Translations under genes and position numbers: made by a program
Notes under the pieces: model-generated
Told to the model about the DNA's origin: nothing
The model's database searches: none
Seen by the model: only the letters and a program-made list of their open reading frames with translations
NCBI GenBank assembly: GCA_964447205.1
Contig: CAYUSB010000008.1
Coordinates: 124,001-188,000 of the forward strand
Origin: JAEUKH01 sp964447205
Lineage (GTDB): Bacteria > Myxococcota_A > Polyangia > Polyangiales > Ga0077539
DNA length: 64,000 nucleotides
Direction of reading: 5' to 3'
Shown: in pieces, positions 45,674 through 54,174 of the stretch
Layout: each line of letters opens with the position of its first letter
Numbering within the stretch: position 1 is the stretch's first letter

Positions 45674-48600
45674 ATGACACCGCAGGAGATGGTCACCCTC
45701 GTTCGATCGATCGTGGGCAGGCACGCCGATGTGCAGCGCGACCTGGAGAGCCTCGACAAGGCGTTCGACAAGGACGCCCGGGCCCGCAGCCTCGCCTTGT
45801 GGGAGGCCTTCGCCGCCGGGGCCCTCGACCTCACGGGCAGCCCCCGGTGGTGGGAACACCTCAGCCTCACCGTCTACGCCCAGCCCTTCGACCGGGTCGT
45901 GTCGGCCCTCGCGACGCTCCCGGCCTTGTACGCGCGGTGCCCCGACGAGCTCTCCGTCGTGCGTGGCCTGGCCCGCAGCCTCTGGTCGGTGGACAGCTTC
46001 TGCGCCCAACTCGCGCGGGACCAGCCCGACACCCTCCGCGCCCACTGGGACGCCCTGCCGGCTGAGGCCCAGGCCGCGTGCGGGGCCCACCTCCTCGCCG
46101 CCGACACCTGGGGCGAGGCCCCGCCGCCCGAGGCCCTCGTGGCCCGGGCCGCGGAGGGCTTCGTCGTGCAGGCCCACCCCGAGACCCTGCATCGTCAGGT
46201 GTGGGACCGGATCGGAGACGCGCGATGGTGGGACGCCGTGGCCGAGGTTCTCGGGCGGTCGGAGGTCAAGCCGACGGGGCTCGGACGGTTCGTTGAGGCC
46301 CTCCCCCGCTGCGCGGTCGCCACCCTCTTCACCGCCCTCGTGGGCCTGGCCCAGGGCTACGACGACCACTACCGGGCGGGGGTCTGCACCCTCCTGGACG
46401 CCGCCTTCGCGCGCGACCCGGCCGAGGCCGCAGCACGGCTCGAGGCACTCCTCGCGGAGACCGTCCCGGCCTTCGACGACGACGTACGCGGCGACCTCCC
46501 CTACGACGCCGATCGGTCGCACCGCGTCCGTCGGCTCGGTCACGCCCTGGCCGTCGCCATCGCGCGCCGGGCCGGGCAGGCCGGGGAGGAGCCCGATCCG
46601 CGCATCGACGCCCTGATGAAACACGAGCTCGGCCTCAGCGACACCCACGACCTCGAGTGTACCCGCGAGGCCTTCGCGGCCCTGCCCCTCGGGCGCCGTG
46701 AGGGCTGCCTCCTCCGCGGGTACATGTTCACCCGCGGCCTCGCCGTGGCCGCGTTGGCGATGACCCCGAAGATCGTCGACGCCATGATCGAAGGCATCCT
46801 GCGGTGGAGCCCCAAGTACGGAGGCCCCGCCGACCAGGTGGTGGAGGCCCTCGCCCACGGCGGAACGTACGCCCGCGAGGCCCTGCACAAGGCCCTCGTC
46901 CACGACTCGCCCCACCGCCCCGTGTTTGCCCGAGCCCTCGGCCGTCACCCCCACCCCGCGGTGGCCCACGACCTCGCTCAATTCGCCCAGGGGGCCCCGA
47001 AGTCTGCCCGACCCGCGTACGTCGAGGCCCTCGTCGGACAGGGAGACCACGGGCTCACGGCCGCGGCCACCCTCCTCGCCTCGAAGAAGGCCGACGCCCG
47101 CGAGCTGGCCGTGGAGGTCCTGCAACGGCTCGCGGCCCAACCCGCCCACGCCGAGGCCGTGCGGGCCCTCGCGGCCGAGCGGGCCGAAACCGAGCGGTCA
47201 GCGACCCTGCGGACGACCCTCCAGGCCCTGGCCGAGGCGCCCGCGGGGGAGGAGGGGGGCGCACCCGCCGACGACTTCGAGGCGGAGCTCGCGGCCCTCG
47301 CGGCGCAGATCCCGGAGGAGGGCCGCGGGGCCCTGCGGCAGGCCATCTTCGACACCCAGGGGGCGGCCGCGCGGGAGCAGAGCCAGCTTGGCCCCGCGGT
47401 GCTGCCGTACCTCCTGGAGTGGGTGCGCAAGACCGGCCCGAACGACAAGCGGTACGAGGGGTACTACCCCTTCATGGAGGCCCTGGAGCGGCACTACGAC
47501 CACCCCCTGGCCCCGCGGATCGCCGTGGCAGGCTTCTTCGCCCTCGGTGACAAGAAGACCCAGGCGGGCAAGGGGTTTACCCGCCTCCTGCGCCTCGCCA
47601 ACGCCCGCCCCCTCGCATGGAACGACCTCCCCTGGCCCGAGCGCAATCGTCGCCACGCCGCGGTCGGGGCGGAGGTTCGGGCCCGGTTGATCGAGGCCCT
47701 GTCCGCGGAGCTTCCCCCGCAGCGGGAGTATGTGCTGGAGTGGCTCGCGGAGCAGGCTCCCGTCGAGGCGGCGGGGGCGTTTGTCCGGGCCCTCGGCGAC
47801 TCGGCCAGGGGGATGCGCGAGCTCGCGGTGAAGGTTCTGACCGAGGCCGTCACGCCCGACGAGGCCCTCGCGGCCAAGGTGGCGGCTCAGCTCGCGGACA
47901 AGGCCAAGACCACCCGGCTCGCCGCGGCCATGGTCCTCGCCGCGTGGCGCCTGCCCGCGACCGCGGAGGCCGTAGGCCGGGCCCTCGCGAAGGAGAAGCA
48001 GCCCGAGGTGGCCGCCGAGCTGCAACGGGCGCTGCCCCCCACCGCGGCCCCGGTCGCCCAACCCACGGCGGTCGCGGAGACGGCCGCGGAGACGCCCGCG
48101 GAGACGCCCGCGGAGGCCCACGCGGAGGCGGCGGGGGTGGAGACCGAGGCGGCCCTCGACGCCCGGATCGCGGGGCTCAAGGCTCCGAAGCCTCCCAGGT
48201 GGCTCGCGGTCGCGGGGTTGCCCGTCTTGCGATGGCGCGGAGGGACGGCCCTGTCGGAGGGGGCCACCCGGTGGTTTCTGGGCTGGCTCGGGCAGGAGTC
48301 CGACACCCGGCACGACGCCGAGCTCGTGGCCGTGCGGGCCCGGATCCTGGACGAGGACTGCCACGCCCTGTGCGACGCCATCCGGGCCCAGTGGCGGGCC
48401 GGCGGGTCGGCGAAGTCGGCCATGGAATTTGTCCTGGCCCAGCAGGCCGTCCTCGGGTCCGAGGCCCGGATGCACGAGCTCGGGTCCGAGCAACAAAACT
48501 GGTACGACGCCAAGTCCTACAAGGCCAACCAGTTGGCCATGGAGGTCTTCGCCCGGCACGGCGGGTACAGGGCCCTCGCCTGGCTCGAACACTGGGCCGC

Positions 48601-49426
48601 CCGGGCCCGCGGGGGACAGTTTACCAAGGCCGTCACGGCGGCCGCGGAGGCGGTCTCGGCGCGGCGCGGGGCCCCGCTGGAGGAGCTCGTCGACGCGGCG
48701 GTTCCGCGGGAGGGCGATGGGGCCGACCTGGTCAACTGGCAACGCGACCGGTGGGAGCTGGCCATGGTGGTCGGGCGGAGGTTCCCGGTGGCCTTGTGGC
48801 GGGGGCATTTCGTCGACAACCCGTTGCTGCGCGACGCGGCCCGGGCCGTGGTGTTTCGTGCGGTCGAGACCGGGGCCCTGTTTCGTACCGACCCCACCTG
48901 GGGGGCCGTCGATGCCGAGGGGGTGGCGGTCTCGTTCGACGGGGTGACGGCCGTGGAGATCGTGCATCCGGCCGCGATGACCGAGGCCGAGGTGGCCGCG
49001 TGGCGGACCGTTCTCACCAAGACCCTCTCGCTCACAGGGACACCCCTCGGGCCGTTCGGGCAGCTCTCGCGCAAGGTGTTCCGTGCGGCTCCGGGGGTCG
49101 ATCCCCTCGATGCGCGGATCGGCAAGGGGGTCTCGGTCAACGCCCGGAGTCTCGTGCAGAAGCTCCGGGCCGCGCGCTTCGAGCCGGGCGAACTCATCGA
49201 CGGGGGCAGCTACGGCAAGGGCGTACGCAAGGTGAGTCGGCACTGGCGGGTGGAGGTTCACCACCACGGGATCGCGGCCCAGACGAGCATGGTGGGGCCG
49301 CGGGAGAAGGTCGACGTGACGAGCGTGTCGCTGCGCCGCGGCGACGAATGGGTCAACGCCCAGGACGCGCCTGCGGGCCTCGTGTCGGAGGCCATGGTGC
49401 TCCTGGAGGAGCTGCTTCAGGTGTGA
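45674..49426 (+). CDS. DUF4132-type HEAT-repeat giant protein
   Basis: A 1250-residue cytoplasmic-looking protein. Most of residues 1-800 is an alpha-solenoid of HEAT-like repeats (for example AVAAQLADKAKTTRLAAAMVLAAWRLP, VLTEAVTPDEALAAKVAA). A short Ala/Glu/Thr/Pro spacer at about 805-825 (AETPAETPAEAHAEA) precedes the DUF4132 region (about 1000-1250; WRTVLTKTLSLTGTPLGPFGQLSRKVFRA), related to the C-terminus of E. coli YehI/MolR. The function of the family is unknown; members often co-occur with WGR domains and AAA or MoxR ATPases, none of which is seen here. It starts two bases after the deacetylase stop, and its last ten bases overlap the convergent Uma2 gene. Confidence 0.8.
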   Translation: MTPQEMVTLVRSIVGRHADVQRDLESLDKAFDKDARARSLALWEAFAAGALDLTGSPRWWEHLSLTVYAQPFDRVVSALATLPALYARCPDELSVVRGLARSLWSVDSFCAQLARDQPDTLRAHWDALPAEAQAACGAHLLAADTWGEAPPPEALVARAAEGFVVQAHPETLHRQVWDRIGDARWWDAVAEVLGRSEVKPTGLGRFVEALPRCAVATLFTALVGLAQGYDDHYRAGVCTLLDAAFARDPAEAAARLEALLAETVPAFDDDVRGDLPYDADRSHRVRRLGHALAVAIARRAGQAGEEPDPRIDALMKHELGLSDTHDLECTREAFAALPLGRREGCLLRGYMFTRGLAVAALAMTPKIVDAMIEGILRWSPKYGGPADQVVEALAHGGTYAREALHKALVHDSPHRPVFARALGRHPHPAVAHDLAQFAQGAPKSARPAYVEALVGQGDHGLTAAATLLASKKADARELAVEVLQRLAAQPAHAEAVRALAAERAETERSATLRTTLQALAEAPAGEEGGAPADDFEAELAALAAQIPEEGRGALRQAIFDTQGAAAREQSQLGPAVLPYLLEWVRKTGPNDKRYEGYYPFMEALERHYDHPLAPRIAVAGFFALGDKKTQAGKGFTRLLRLANARPLAWNDLPWPERNRRHAAVGAEVRARLIEALSAELPPQREYVLEWLAEQAPVEAAGAFVRALGDSARGMRELAVKVLTEAVTPDEALAAKVAAQLADKAKTTRLAAAMVLAAWRLPATAEAVGRALAKEKQPEVAAELQRALPPTAAPVAQPTAVAETAAETPAETPAEAHAEAAGVETEAALDARIAGLKAPKPPRWLAVAGLPVLRWRGGTALSEGATRWFLGWLGQESDTRHDAELVAVRARILDEDCHALCDAIRAQWRAGGSAKSAMEFVLAQQAVLGSEARMHELGSEQQNWYDAKSYKANQLAMEVFARHGGYRALAWLEHWAARARGGQFTKAVTAAAEAVSARRGAPLEELVDAAVPREGDGADLVNWQRDRWELAMVVGRRFPVALWRGHFVDNPLLRDAARAVVFRAVETGALFRTDPTWGAVDAEGVAVSFDGVTAVEIVHPAAMTEAEVAAWRTVLTKTLSLTGTPLGPFGQLSRKVFRAAPGVDPLDARIGKGVSVNARSLVQKLRAARFEPGELIDGGSYGKGVRKVSRHWRVEVHHHGIAAQTSMVGPREKVDVTSVSLRRGDEWVNAQDAPAGLVSEAMVLLEELLQV

Positions 49427-50193
49427 TCGGGGGCGCGGCGGGCCAGCGCTGCGCGTAGGCGCGCGATCTCTGCGAGGGCGGTGTCCTTCTCGGCGATCGC
49501 GGCCTCCTTGGCGGCGCGCTCGGCTTCCTTCTCGGCCATCGCGGCCTCCTTGGCGGCGCGCTCGGCCTCGGCTTCGGTGGGCCACAGCCGCGTGCCCTCT
49601 GCGTCGTCTGCGATGCGGAGGAGCATCCCCGCGTCGGTGACCACCAGCCACGCCCCGAGCTCGTCGCTGCGCGCGGGACCGTCGCCGGCGTAGGTGCGGG
49701 TCCATCCGCCGCGCTTCCGTCGCCACACCTGCAGGCGGTAGGGGGCTCCATCGACGCCGGGACCACACAGCAGCGGGTCGAAGACCCACAGCTCGCGCAC
49801 CTTCGCCTGGGCGTACCGCGCGGGCTTGTCGAAGTAGTCGATCGCGGCGGTGGACTCGCTCACCACCTCCACCGCGATGCGCGGCGGTCGATAGCCCTTC
49901 ACCCAGGTCCGAATGCTCTTGATGTGCACGCCGAGCGGGGGCGCAGGCTCGATCAGGTAGACGTCGGGGTCGACCCCCTGGCGCGGGCGCAGGGGATCCC
50001 AACGGAGCGCGATGTGTCCTCCCACCAGGGCGCTCACCCCACGTGTGGCGCAGTGGTGCCGCAGCACGTCCTTGAGCACGTCGCAGGCCTCGCCCTGCGT
50101 GGGGTTCTCGGGCATCCGCTCCTCGTTGTCGTCGAGGTCCCAGGGCGACTGTGCGGCAGGGACCTCCGGCAGATTCCACGCGGCTTTGCTCAT
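49417..50193 (-). CDS. Uma2-family PD-(D/E)XK endonuclease-like protein
   Basis: A 258-residue protein of the Uma2/DUF820 family, restriction-endonuclease-like fold, cellular role unknown. The expected core is visible: VDPDVYLIEP with the catalytic Asp, RIAVEVVSEST with the Glu, and YAQAKVRELWVFDP with the Lys. About 50 C-terminal residues form a charged coiled coil made of two copies of an AERAAKEAAxAEK unit, from a 36-39 bp DNA repeat. The start overlaps the stop of the upstream small gene (ATGA), and the end overlaps the convergent DUF4132 gene by ten bases. Such genes are often present in many copies in large genomes and need not be part of a defence system. Confidence 0.85.
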   Translation of the reverse strand: MSKAAWNLPEVPAAQSPWDLDDNEERMPENPTQGEACDVLKDVLRHHCATRGVSALVGGHIALRWDPLRPRQGVDPDVYLIEPAPPLGVHIKSIRTWVKGYRPPRIAVEVVSESTAAIDYFDKPARYAQAKVRELWVFDPLLCGPGVDGAPYRLQVWRRKRGGWTRTYAGDGPARSDELGAWLVVTDAGMLLRIADDAEGTRLWPTEAEAERAAKEAAMAEKEAERAAKEAAIAEKDTALAEIARLRAALARRAPDHT

Positions 50194-50627
50194 GGAGCCG
50201 ACGCGACGACGCGCCGCGCGCGGGTCACGGCCTGGGAGAGGTTCGGAGGCAGGGCGGGGGCGTCGGGGCGGACGGGCGGCGGTCGAGGCTGGGGGCGCAG
50301 GGAGCGCACTACGCGTAGCGTGACCTCCAGCAAGGCCCGGCATCGCTCATTGCCCTGCCGAGCACACTCGGAGATGGCGCGGACGATGCACTCGTTCGCC
50401 TCGATCTCGGTCGTCTCCACGTCACGGCACCGCTGGGCAGCGTCCCACGCCAGCTCCTGGGCAGGGACCGCGGGGGGAGGGCGCGGCGGGGCGCGTCGTG
50501 GGCGGGTGGGCCCCCTGCGGCGGGCGGGAGGCGGCCGCTGGGGCGGGTCGGCGAGGCCCGGGTCTGCGGTGAGGATCCAGGCCGCGGCGAGGGCGATGCA
50601 CCAGGGCTGACCACGGGAGAGGGACAT
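50190..50627 (-). CDS. Small exported protein coupled to Uma2
   Basis: A 145-residue protein with a probable signal peptide (CIALAAAWILTADPGLADPP, cleavage near residue 27), an Arg/Pro-rich linker and a short helical part with four cysteines (AAQRCRDVE, ANECIVRAISECARQGNERCRALLE). No family recognised. The stop overlaps the Uma2 ATG (ATGA), so the two are translationally coupled although one appears exported and the other cytoplasmic, which is odd. It may therefore be a chance operon neighbour. Confidence 0.5.
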   Translation of the reverse strand: MSLSRGQPWCIALAAAWILTADPGLADPPQRPPPARRRGPTRPRRAPPRPPPAVPAQELAWDAAQRCRDVETTEIEANECIVRAISECARQGNERCRALLEVTLRVVRSLRPQPRPPPVRPDAPALPPNLSQAVTRARRVVASAP

Positions 50628-50655
50628 GGTGCTGACAACGGTATCGCTGGCCGCC

Positions 50656-50887
50656 GCGGGTCGCAACGCGCGGGGGGAGAAGGGGACCACAGGCCCTCCG
50701 GCGCGCAAAGAAGGCGGAAGCCGCCAGGGCGCAAGGGGCGCAAGGGCCAGAAGGTGTGGGTGGGGTCGGGCGGGGGAAGGCGGGCGTGTCTGCGAGGAGC
50801 GCCGAGGGTGTCACGCTGCGCTCCCCCCACAAAACCTTCTGATCCTTGCGGCCCTTGCGCCCTGGCGGTTTCGCTGCCCGTTGCTCG
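50656..50887. repeat. ~230-bp palindromic repeat, copy 1
   Basis: This block recurs in the same orientation at 52865-53093 with high identity, including shared stretches GGGGACCACAGGCCCTCCGG and CGCTGCGCTCCCCCCACAAA. Within each copy the two halves are inverted: GCCAGGGCGCAAGG-type sequence on the left answers CCTTGCGCCCTGGCGG on the right, ending both times beside AGAAGGT/ACCTTCT. It is non-coding and lies between two minus-strand genes. Confidence 0.85.
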
Positions 50888-50905
50888 TCCCCTGCGGCCG
50901 AACCC

Positions 50906-51727
50906 TCAGGTCGGGGTCGTCTTCTTTGCGCGCGTGCGGCGTCGGGTCGAGGCGAAGCGGCGGTACTGCTTCGCCCGGTCTTCGCCCTGCCAGACGTAGC
51001 GGCCCGCGAGGACCACGCGGCGCTCCAGGGCGTCGAGCATCGTGAGCATGGCGTGGAGCCGGGCCTCGTCGTGGCGGCGCTTCGTGGCCGCGTCGCTGTC
51101 GTCCTCCAGGGCCTTCAAGTCGAGCCGCGTGCGCAGGGTGGCGTCGAGGGTCTCCAGCCGCGCCAGCTCCGCGGGCTCCCCGCGGGTCAACGACACGAAC
51201 CAGGCCTTGTGCTCGTCGCTGTGCACGAGGGCCTTGATCCGTCGGGTGTCGTCGAGGCAGTCGGTCAGGTTGCGGCCGCGGCGGATGCTCGTGATCAGGG
51301 CCTTGCCTTTGGGGTTGTTGGCGAAGCGCAGGTCGAGGGCCCGCAGGAGCTTCCGCTGGATCGTACGCTGGGTCTTGTGGAGGGCGTCGTTCTCCATCTG
51401 GGCGGGGGTCTGGTCGGCGGGGGCCTTCTCGGTCGGAACCCGTTCGATGGGCTGCACCGCGAGGGCCTGCTTTTGGGCCGCGGAGGCCCCGACGCAGTAG
51501 CGGAGCAGCTCGTCGAGGGTGATGGGGGTGTCTCCCACCACGATGCCCACGAGCTTCTTGGCGTCGACCCAGGCGATCGAGGCCAGGGTGGCGTGATGGC
51601 TCGTACGCTGGTGAACCTGCCGGGTCGGACGCACCGGGAGCTCGGCCAGGGCCGTGACGTCGGCCTCCCAAAGGGCCCGGGCCGCGTTGTCGCCGCGGAC
51701 CGTACGTTTCCATTGCGATGAACTCAT
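50906..51727 (-). CDS. Uncharacterised 273-residue protein
   Basis: I do not recognise this protein. It is cytoplasmic-looking and helical, without signal peptide or membrane helix. The visible elements are VGIVVGDTPITLDELLRYCVG (about residues 59-79), a charged middle, a region LRTRLDLKALEDDSDAATKRRHDEARLHAMLTML that may be a coiled coil, and a very basic C-terminus (RRFASTRRRTRAKKTTP), which suggests nucleic-acid contact. It starts at an ATG adjoining the 500-base region that holds the 21-bp array and is flanked on its downstream side by a copy of the ~230-bp repeat. Confidence 0.55.
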   Translation of the reverse strand: MSSSQWKRTVRGDNAARALWEADVTALAELPVRPTRQVHQRTSHHATLASIAWVDAKKLVGIVVGDTPITLDELLRYCVGASAAQKQALAVQPIERVPTEKAPADQTPAQMENDALHKTQRTIQRKLLRALDLRFANNPKGKALITSIRRGRNLTDCLDDTRRIKALVHSDEHKAWFVSLTRGEPAELARLETLDATLRTRLDLKALEDDSDAATKRRHDEARLHAMLTMLDALERRVVLAGRYVWQGEDRAKQYRRFASTRRRTRAKKTTPT

Positions 51728-51803
51728 GGCGATGATGTCACTCCAGCAAAGAGGGTGTTGGAAGACGGCCGCGTCGCGACCAGCCGCGAACCAGCCTCGG
51801 GCG

Positions 51804-51950
51804 GGTGCATCGGGGCTGTGGGAAGGTGCGTACGGCCCCCGGACGGGTGCGTACAGACGCCAGCGGGGTGCGTACAGGCCCCGGGAGGGTGCGAATCACA
51901 CCAGGACGTGTGCAATCGGGCGTTTGCCCTGTGCGATGGGGCGCGAACGG
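51804..51950. repeat. Seven degenerate 21-bp tandem units
   Basis: The pentamer GGTGC (or TGTGC) recurs at 51804, 51825, 51846, 51867, 51888, 51909 and 51930: an exact 21-base period, two helical turns. Three units continue as GGTGCGTAC. Sequence between the cores varies but is often CCCCGG-like. The layout resembles an iteron-type or multimer-binding array, though a fossil heptapeptide coding repeat is an alternative. Confidence 0.8.
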
Positions 51951-52055
51951 TCCGCCGCGAACGAAGCATCGCAGCGAAGCTACCCGAGCCCCAGAGGAGG
52001 GGTCAACGGGGTGTTGCGCCAACCCGCAGGCGCTTGTTGGATCCGCTGGGATTGG

Positions 52056-52218
52056 CTAGAGCGCCGACCGGAAAGTCTCCCGTCGCCGCGCTTCCGATCC
52101 GCGTCGCCTCGCTGCGTTGCGGTGTCTCGACGGGCATTGAGCCCGTCTTCGCCCCCGCGCCTGGCGACGCTTGCGTCTCGTTGCGCAGCTCGGTCCGACT
52201 TTCCGGTCGGCGCTCTAG
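52056..52218. repeat. 163-bp element with perfect 22-bp terminal inverted repeats
   Basis: CTAGAGCGCCGACCGGAAAG plus TC at 52056-52077 is the exact reverse complement of 52197-52218. A central hairpin, GACGGGC-ATTGA-GCCCGTC, lies near 52131-52149, and the arms between are partly complementary, so the whole element can fold. It resembles a MITE or other miniature palindromic element. No obvious target-site duplication is seen. Its right end lies nine bases before the start of the frameshifted lipoprotein gene. Confidence 0.85.
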
Positions 52219-52227
52219 GGTCGCGCG

Positions 52228-52834
52228 ATGCGCGGCGGGTGGATCGGTTGGGTGGCCCTCTCTCTCGTGCTCTCGGCGTGTCGGTCTTCTCGCTCGCAGA
52301 GCCCCGACTCGACGCTGGCGGCGGGGCCGGGTGCTGCGGGTCGGCCTTCTGGCGCGCGCGGATCCGAGCCGACCTGGGCGGCGGAGCCGCTCTCGCTCGT
52401 CGATCTCCCCCGACGGCGCGCGCCTCGCGGTGAGCGGTCCGTACTGGGGCATGCAGATCCTCGACGTCGCGAGCGGACGGGTCACGGCGGATTTCAACTA
52501 CACGCCGGATCACGACGACCGCGGCGCCGGCGACGTCGTGTGGTCGCCCGACGGCGCGCTCGTCTACCGCGTCGGCCGCCGCCTGAGCGTCTCCGTGCAC
52601 GACGGGACCTCCGCCCAACTGCGTGGCTACCTCCCGGCGCACCCCGCCGACGTGGCGGCGCCCGCGATGCGGACCTGGCCCGCCGCGCTCTCCGCGGGGC
52701 ACAACGGTCACCTCGCGCTCTCCCCCGAGGGCCGCTACCTCGCGTCGGTGTCGCGCGCGGACATCGGTCCGACGGCGGCCCGCGCGGTGCGCGTCTGGCG
52801 GCTCCCGGCGCCGGGCGCTGCATCCCCGCGGTGA
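52228..52834 (+). pseudogene. Frameshifted WD40-like lipoprotein remnant
   Basis: It starts with a lipoprotein signal peptide (WVALSLVLSAC, lipobox LSAC), AGGG seven bases before ATG. The frame reads PLSLVDL at about 52392-52406 and should continue SPDGARLAVSG, but that sequence lies in another frame. A loss of two bases, or gain of one, at about 52400-52415 separates the signal peptide from WD40-type propeller blades (PYWGMQILDVASGRVTADF, VVWSPDGALVYRVGRRL, LALSPEGRYLASVSR). Only about three blades remain before the stop at 52834, too few for a closed propeller. Third-position and dinucleotide use (many GCG and CGCG) differ somewhat from its neighbours. A sequencing error could cause the frameshift, but the short length also favours a remnant. 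Confidence 0.65.
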
Positions 52835-52864
52835 GCGTCCGCGCCGCCGCTGCGTCCGGTCATT

Positions 52865-53093
52865 GCGGGTCGCAACGCGGGGGGATCAAGGGGACCACAG
52901 GCCCTCCGGCGCGAAGAAGGCGGAAGCCGCAAGGGCGCAAGGGGCGCAAGGGCCAGACGGTGTGGGTGGGGTCGGACAGGCGAAGGCGGCCGTGTTCGCG
53001 AGGAGCGCCGAGGGTGTCGCGCTGCGCTCCCCCCACAAAACCTTCTGGCCCTTGTGGCCCTTGCGCCCTGGCGGTTTCGCTGCCCGCTGCTCG
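52865..53093. repeat. ~230-bp palindromic repeat, copy 2
   Basis: Direct-oriented second copy of the block at 50656-50887, between the lipoprotein remnant and the convergent DUF6748 gene. The internal inverted arms are again present. The two copies flank about 2 kb of accessory sequence. Confidence 0.85.
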
Positions 53094-53117
53094 ACGCGTG
53101 CAGCCCGTTGCGGGACT

Positions 53118-54113
53118 CTATCGGTCGGGGAGGGCGGGGGTCGTGCAGACGTGGCGCACGCACCCGACGGGGGGCGGCTGGATGCAGCGGGCCACGGGGC
53201 ACGAGGCCACGGTGGCGCGGCAGAAGCGCTGGAAGTACCGCTGGTTTTCGGCGGCGGCGGTGGTGTTGAGGGCGATCACGGGGCACAGGCTCGGGCAGGC
53301 GCAGTCGTCGCGGCGCGTGATGAGGGTCCCGTACTGGGTGCGGGTGCACTCGTCGTCGGCGTTACAAAACTGCTCGTCCCGAACCCCCTCCCCGACCCGA
53401 ACCCAGAACTGCTCGGCCACCAGCGTCACAGCCTCACCGCGCGGGGCCCGGTGCCCGGCAACGATGATCCCAGGGCCGGTCGTGCCGAGGTCGCGTTGGG
53501 CCTGGGCCAGGGTGTCGCGCGAAGCCCCGAGGCCCGACACCGTGAGGCCCGAGACGGGGGTGTTGACGTTGCGGTTGAGGCGCACCGCGTCGAGGTTGAA
53601 ACACGGGGCCCGCAGACAACGCCGACCGTTGTCACGCACCAGCTCGGGGGTGAGGGTGCTCGTACGCTCGGGAGCTCCGGGCCGCCAGGCCTCGGTGAGC
53701 ACGAGCCGCCCGAGGTTGCCAAAACCCTCGGTCACGAAGGGCTCGATCCGCCCGCGCAGGATGGCCTCGCTCGAACGCGACCACCCCTGGGCGTCCTCGG
53801 ACAGGGCCGTGGCGTCGACCGTGCCCGCGTAACACTCCGCACGAAACACCCCGTCGGCGCAGCGCATCGTGCGGTAGTTGACCCGCGACACGAACACCCC
53901 CCCGCACAAGGGCGAGACACACCGACGGAAGTCCTGCCGGACCCGGAGGTACACAAACCCCGGACCCGACACCCGGGCCTCCTCGGCCTCGGACGTGCCC
54001 TCGTCGTCGGCGAGGGCCGCGTCGTCGACCGCGCAGCCCGTCACCGCCGCCAGCGACAGGAGCCCCGCCGCCAACACGCCCCACCGCGCCCGCAACACTT
54101 CGTGCTTCATCAT
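53118..54113 (-). CDS. DUF6748-type lipoprotein
   Basis: A 331-residue lipoprotein: signal peptide with lipobox VTGC near residue 24, then a DUF6748 domain starting FVYLRVRQDFRRCVSPLCGG, followed by RTMRCADG and AECYAGTVDATAL, the hallmark cysteine pattern of this family. A second homologous-looking part includes RCLRAPCFNLDAVRLNRNVN. The C-terminus has a Cys-rich segment (RRDDCACPSLCPVI, RFCRATVASCPVARC, GCVRHVCTTP). Function unknown; such proteins are abundant and often multicopy in myxobacteria. It starts with two tandem ATG codons, and either is possible. It is downstream of and separate from the importer operon, transcribed the same way. Confidence 0.8.
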   Translation of the reverse strand: MMKHEVLRARWGVLAAGLLSLAAVTGCAVDDAALADDEGTSEAEEARVSGPGFVYLRVRQDFRRCVSPLCGGVFVSRVNYRTMRCADGVFRAECYAGTVDATALSEDAQGWSRSSEAILRGRIEPFVTEGFGNLGRLVLTEAWRPGAPERTSTLTPELVRDNGRRCLRAPCFNLDAVRLNRNVNTPVSGLTVSGLGASRDTLAQAQRDLGTTGPGIIVAGHRAPRGEAVTLVAEQFWVRVGEGVRDEQFCNADDECTRTQYGTLITRRDDCACPSLCPVIALNTTAAAENQRYFQRFCRATVASCPVARCIQPPPVGCVRHVCTTPALPDR

Positions 54114-54174
54114 GATGTGGGCGCAGCACCTACACCCGGCCCACACCCCGGTCAAGGCCCTGTCTACGGGCCCT

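Larger units (their letters stand above)
51728..52227. other. 500-base divergent intergenic region with repeat structures
   Basis: It lies between the divergent genes at 51727 (minus) and 52228 (plus). It contains the seven-unit 21-bp array (51804-51950) and, from 52056 to 52218, an element bounded by perfect 22-bp inverted repeats. No gene or clear promoter could be supported. Open frames across the array exist only because 21 is a multiple of three. Confidence 0.7.

Noticed and set aside
51804..51950. CRISPR interpretation of the 21-bp array
   Set aside because: The conserved core is only 5-9 bases with a 21-base period; there is no repeat-spacer alternation of CRISPR size and no cas gene in the window.
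49417..53093. Defence island based on Uma2 and repeats
   Set aside because: No restriction, CBASS, retron, toxin-antitoxin or Abi component could be identified; Uma2 proteins are common and multicopy without defence context.
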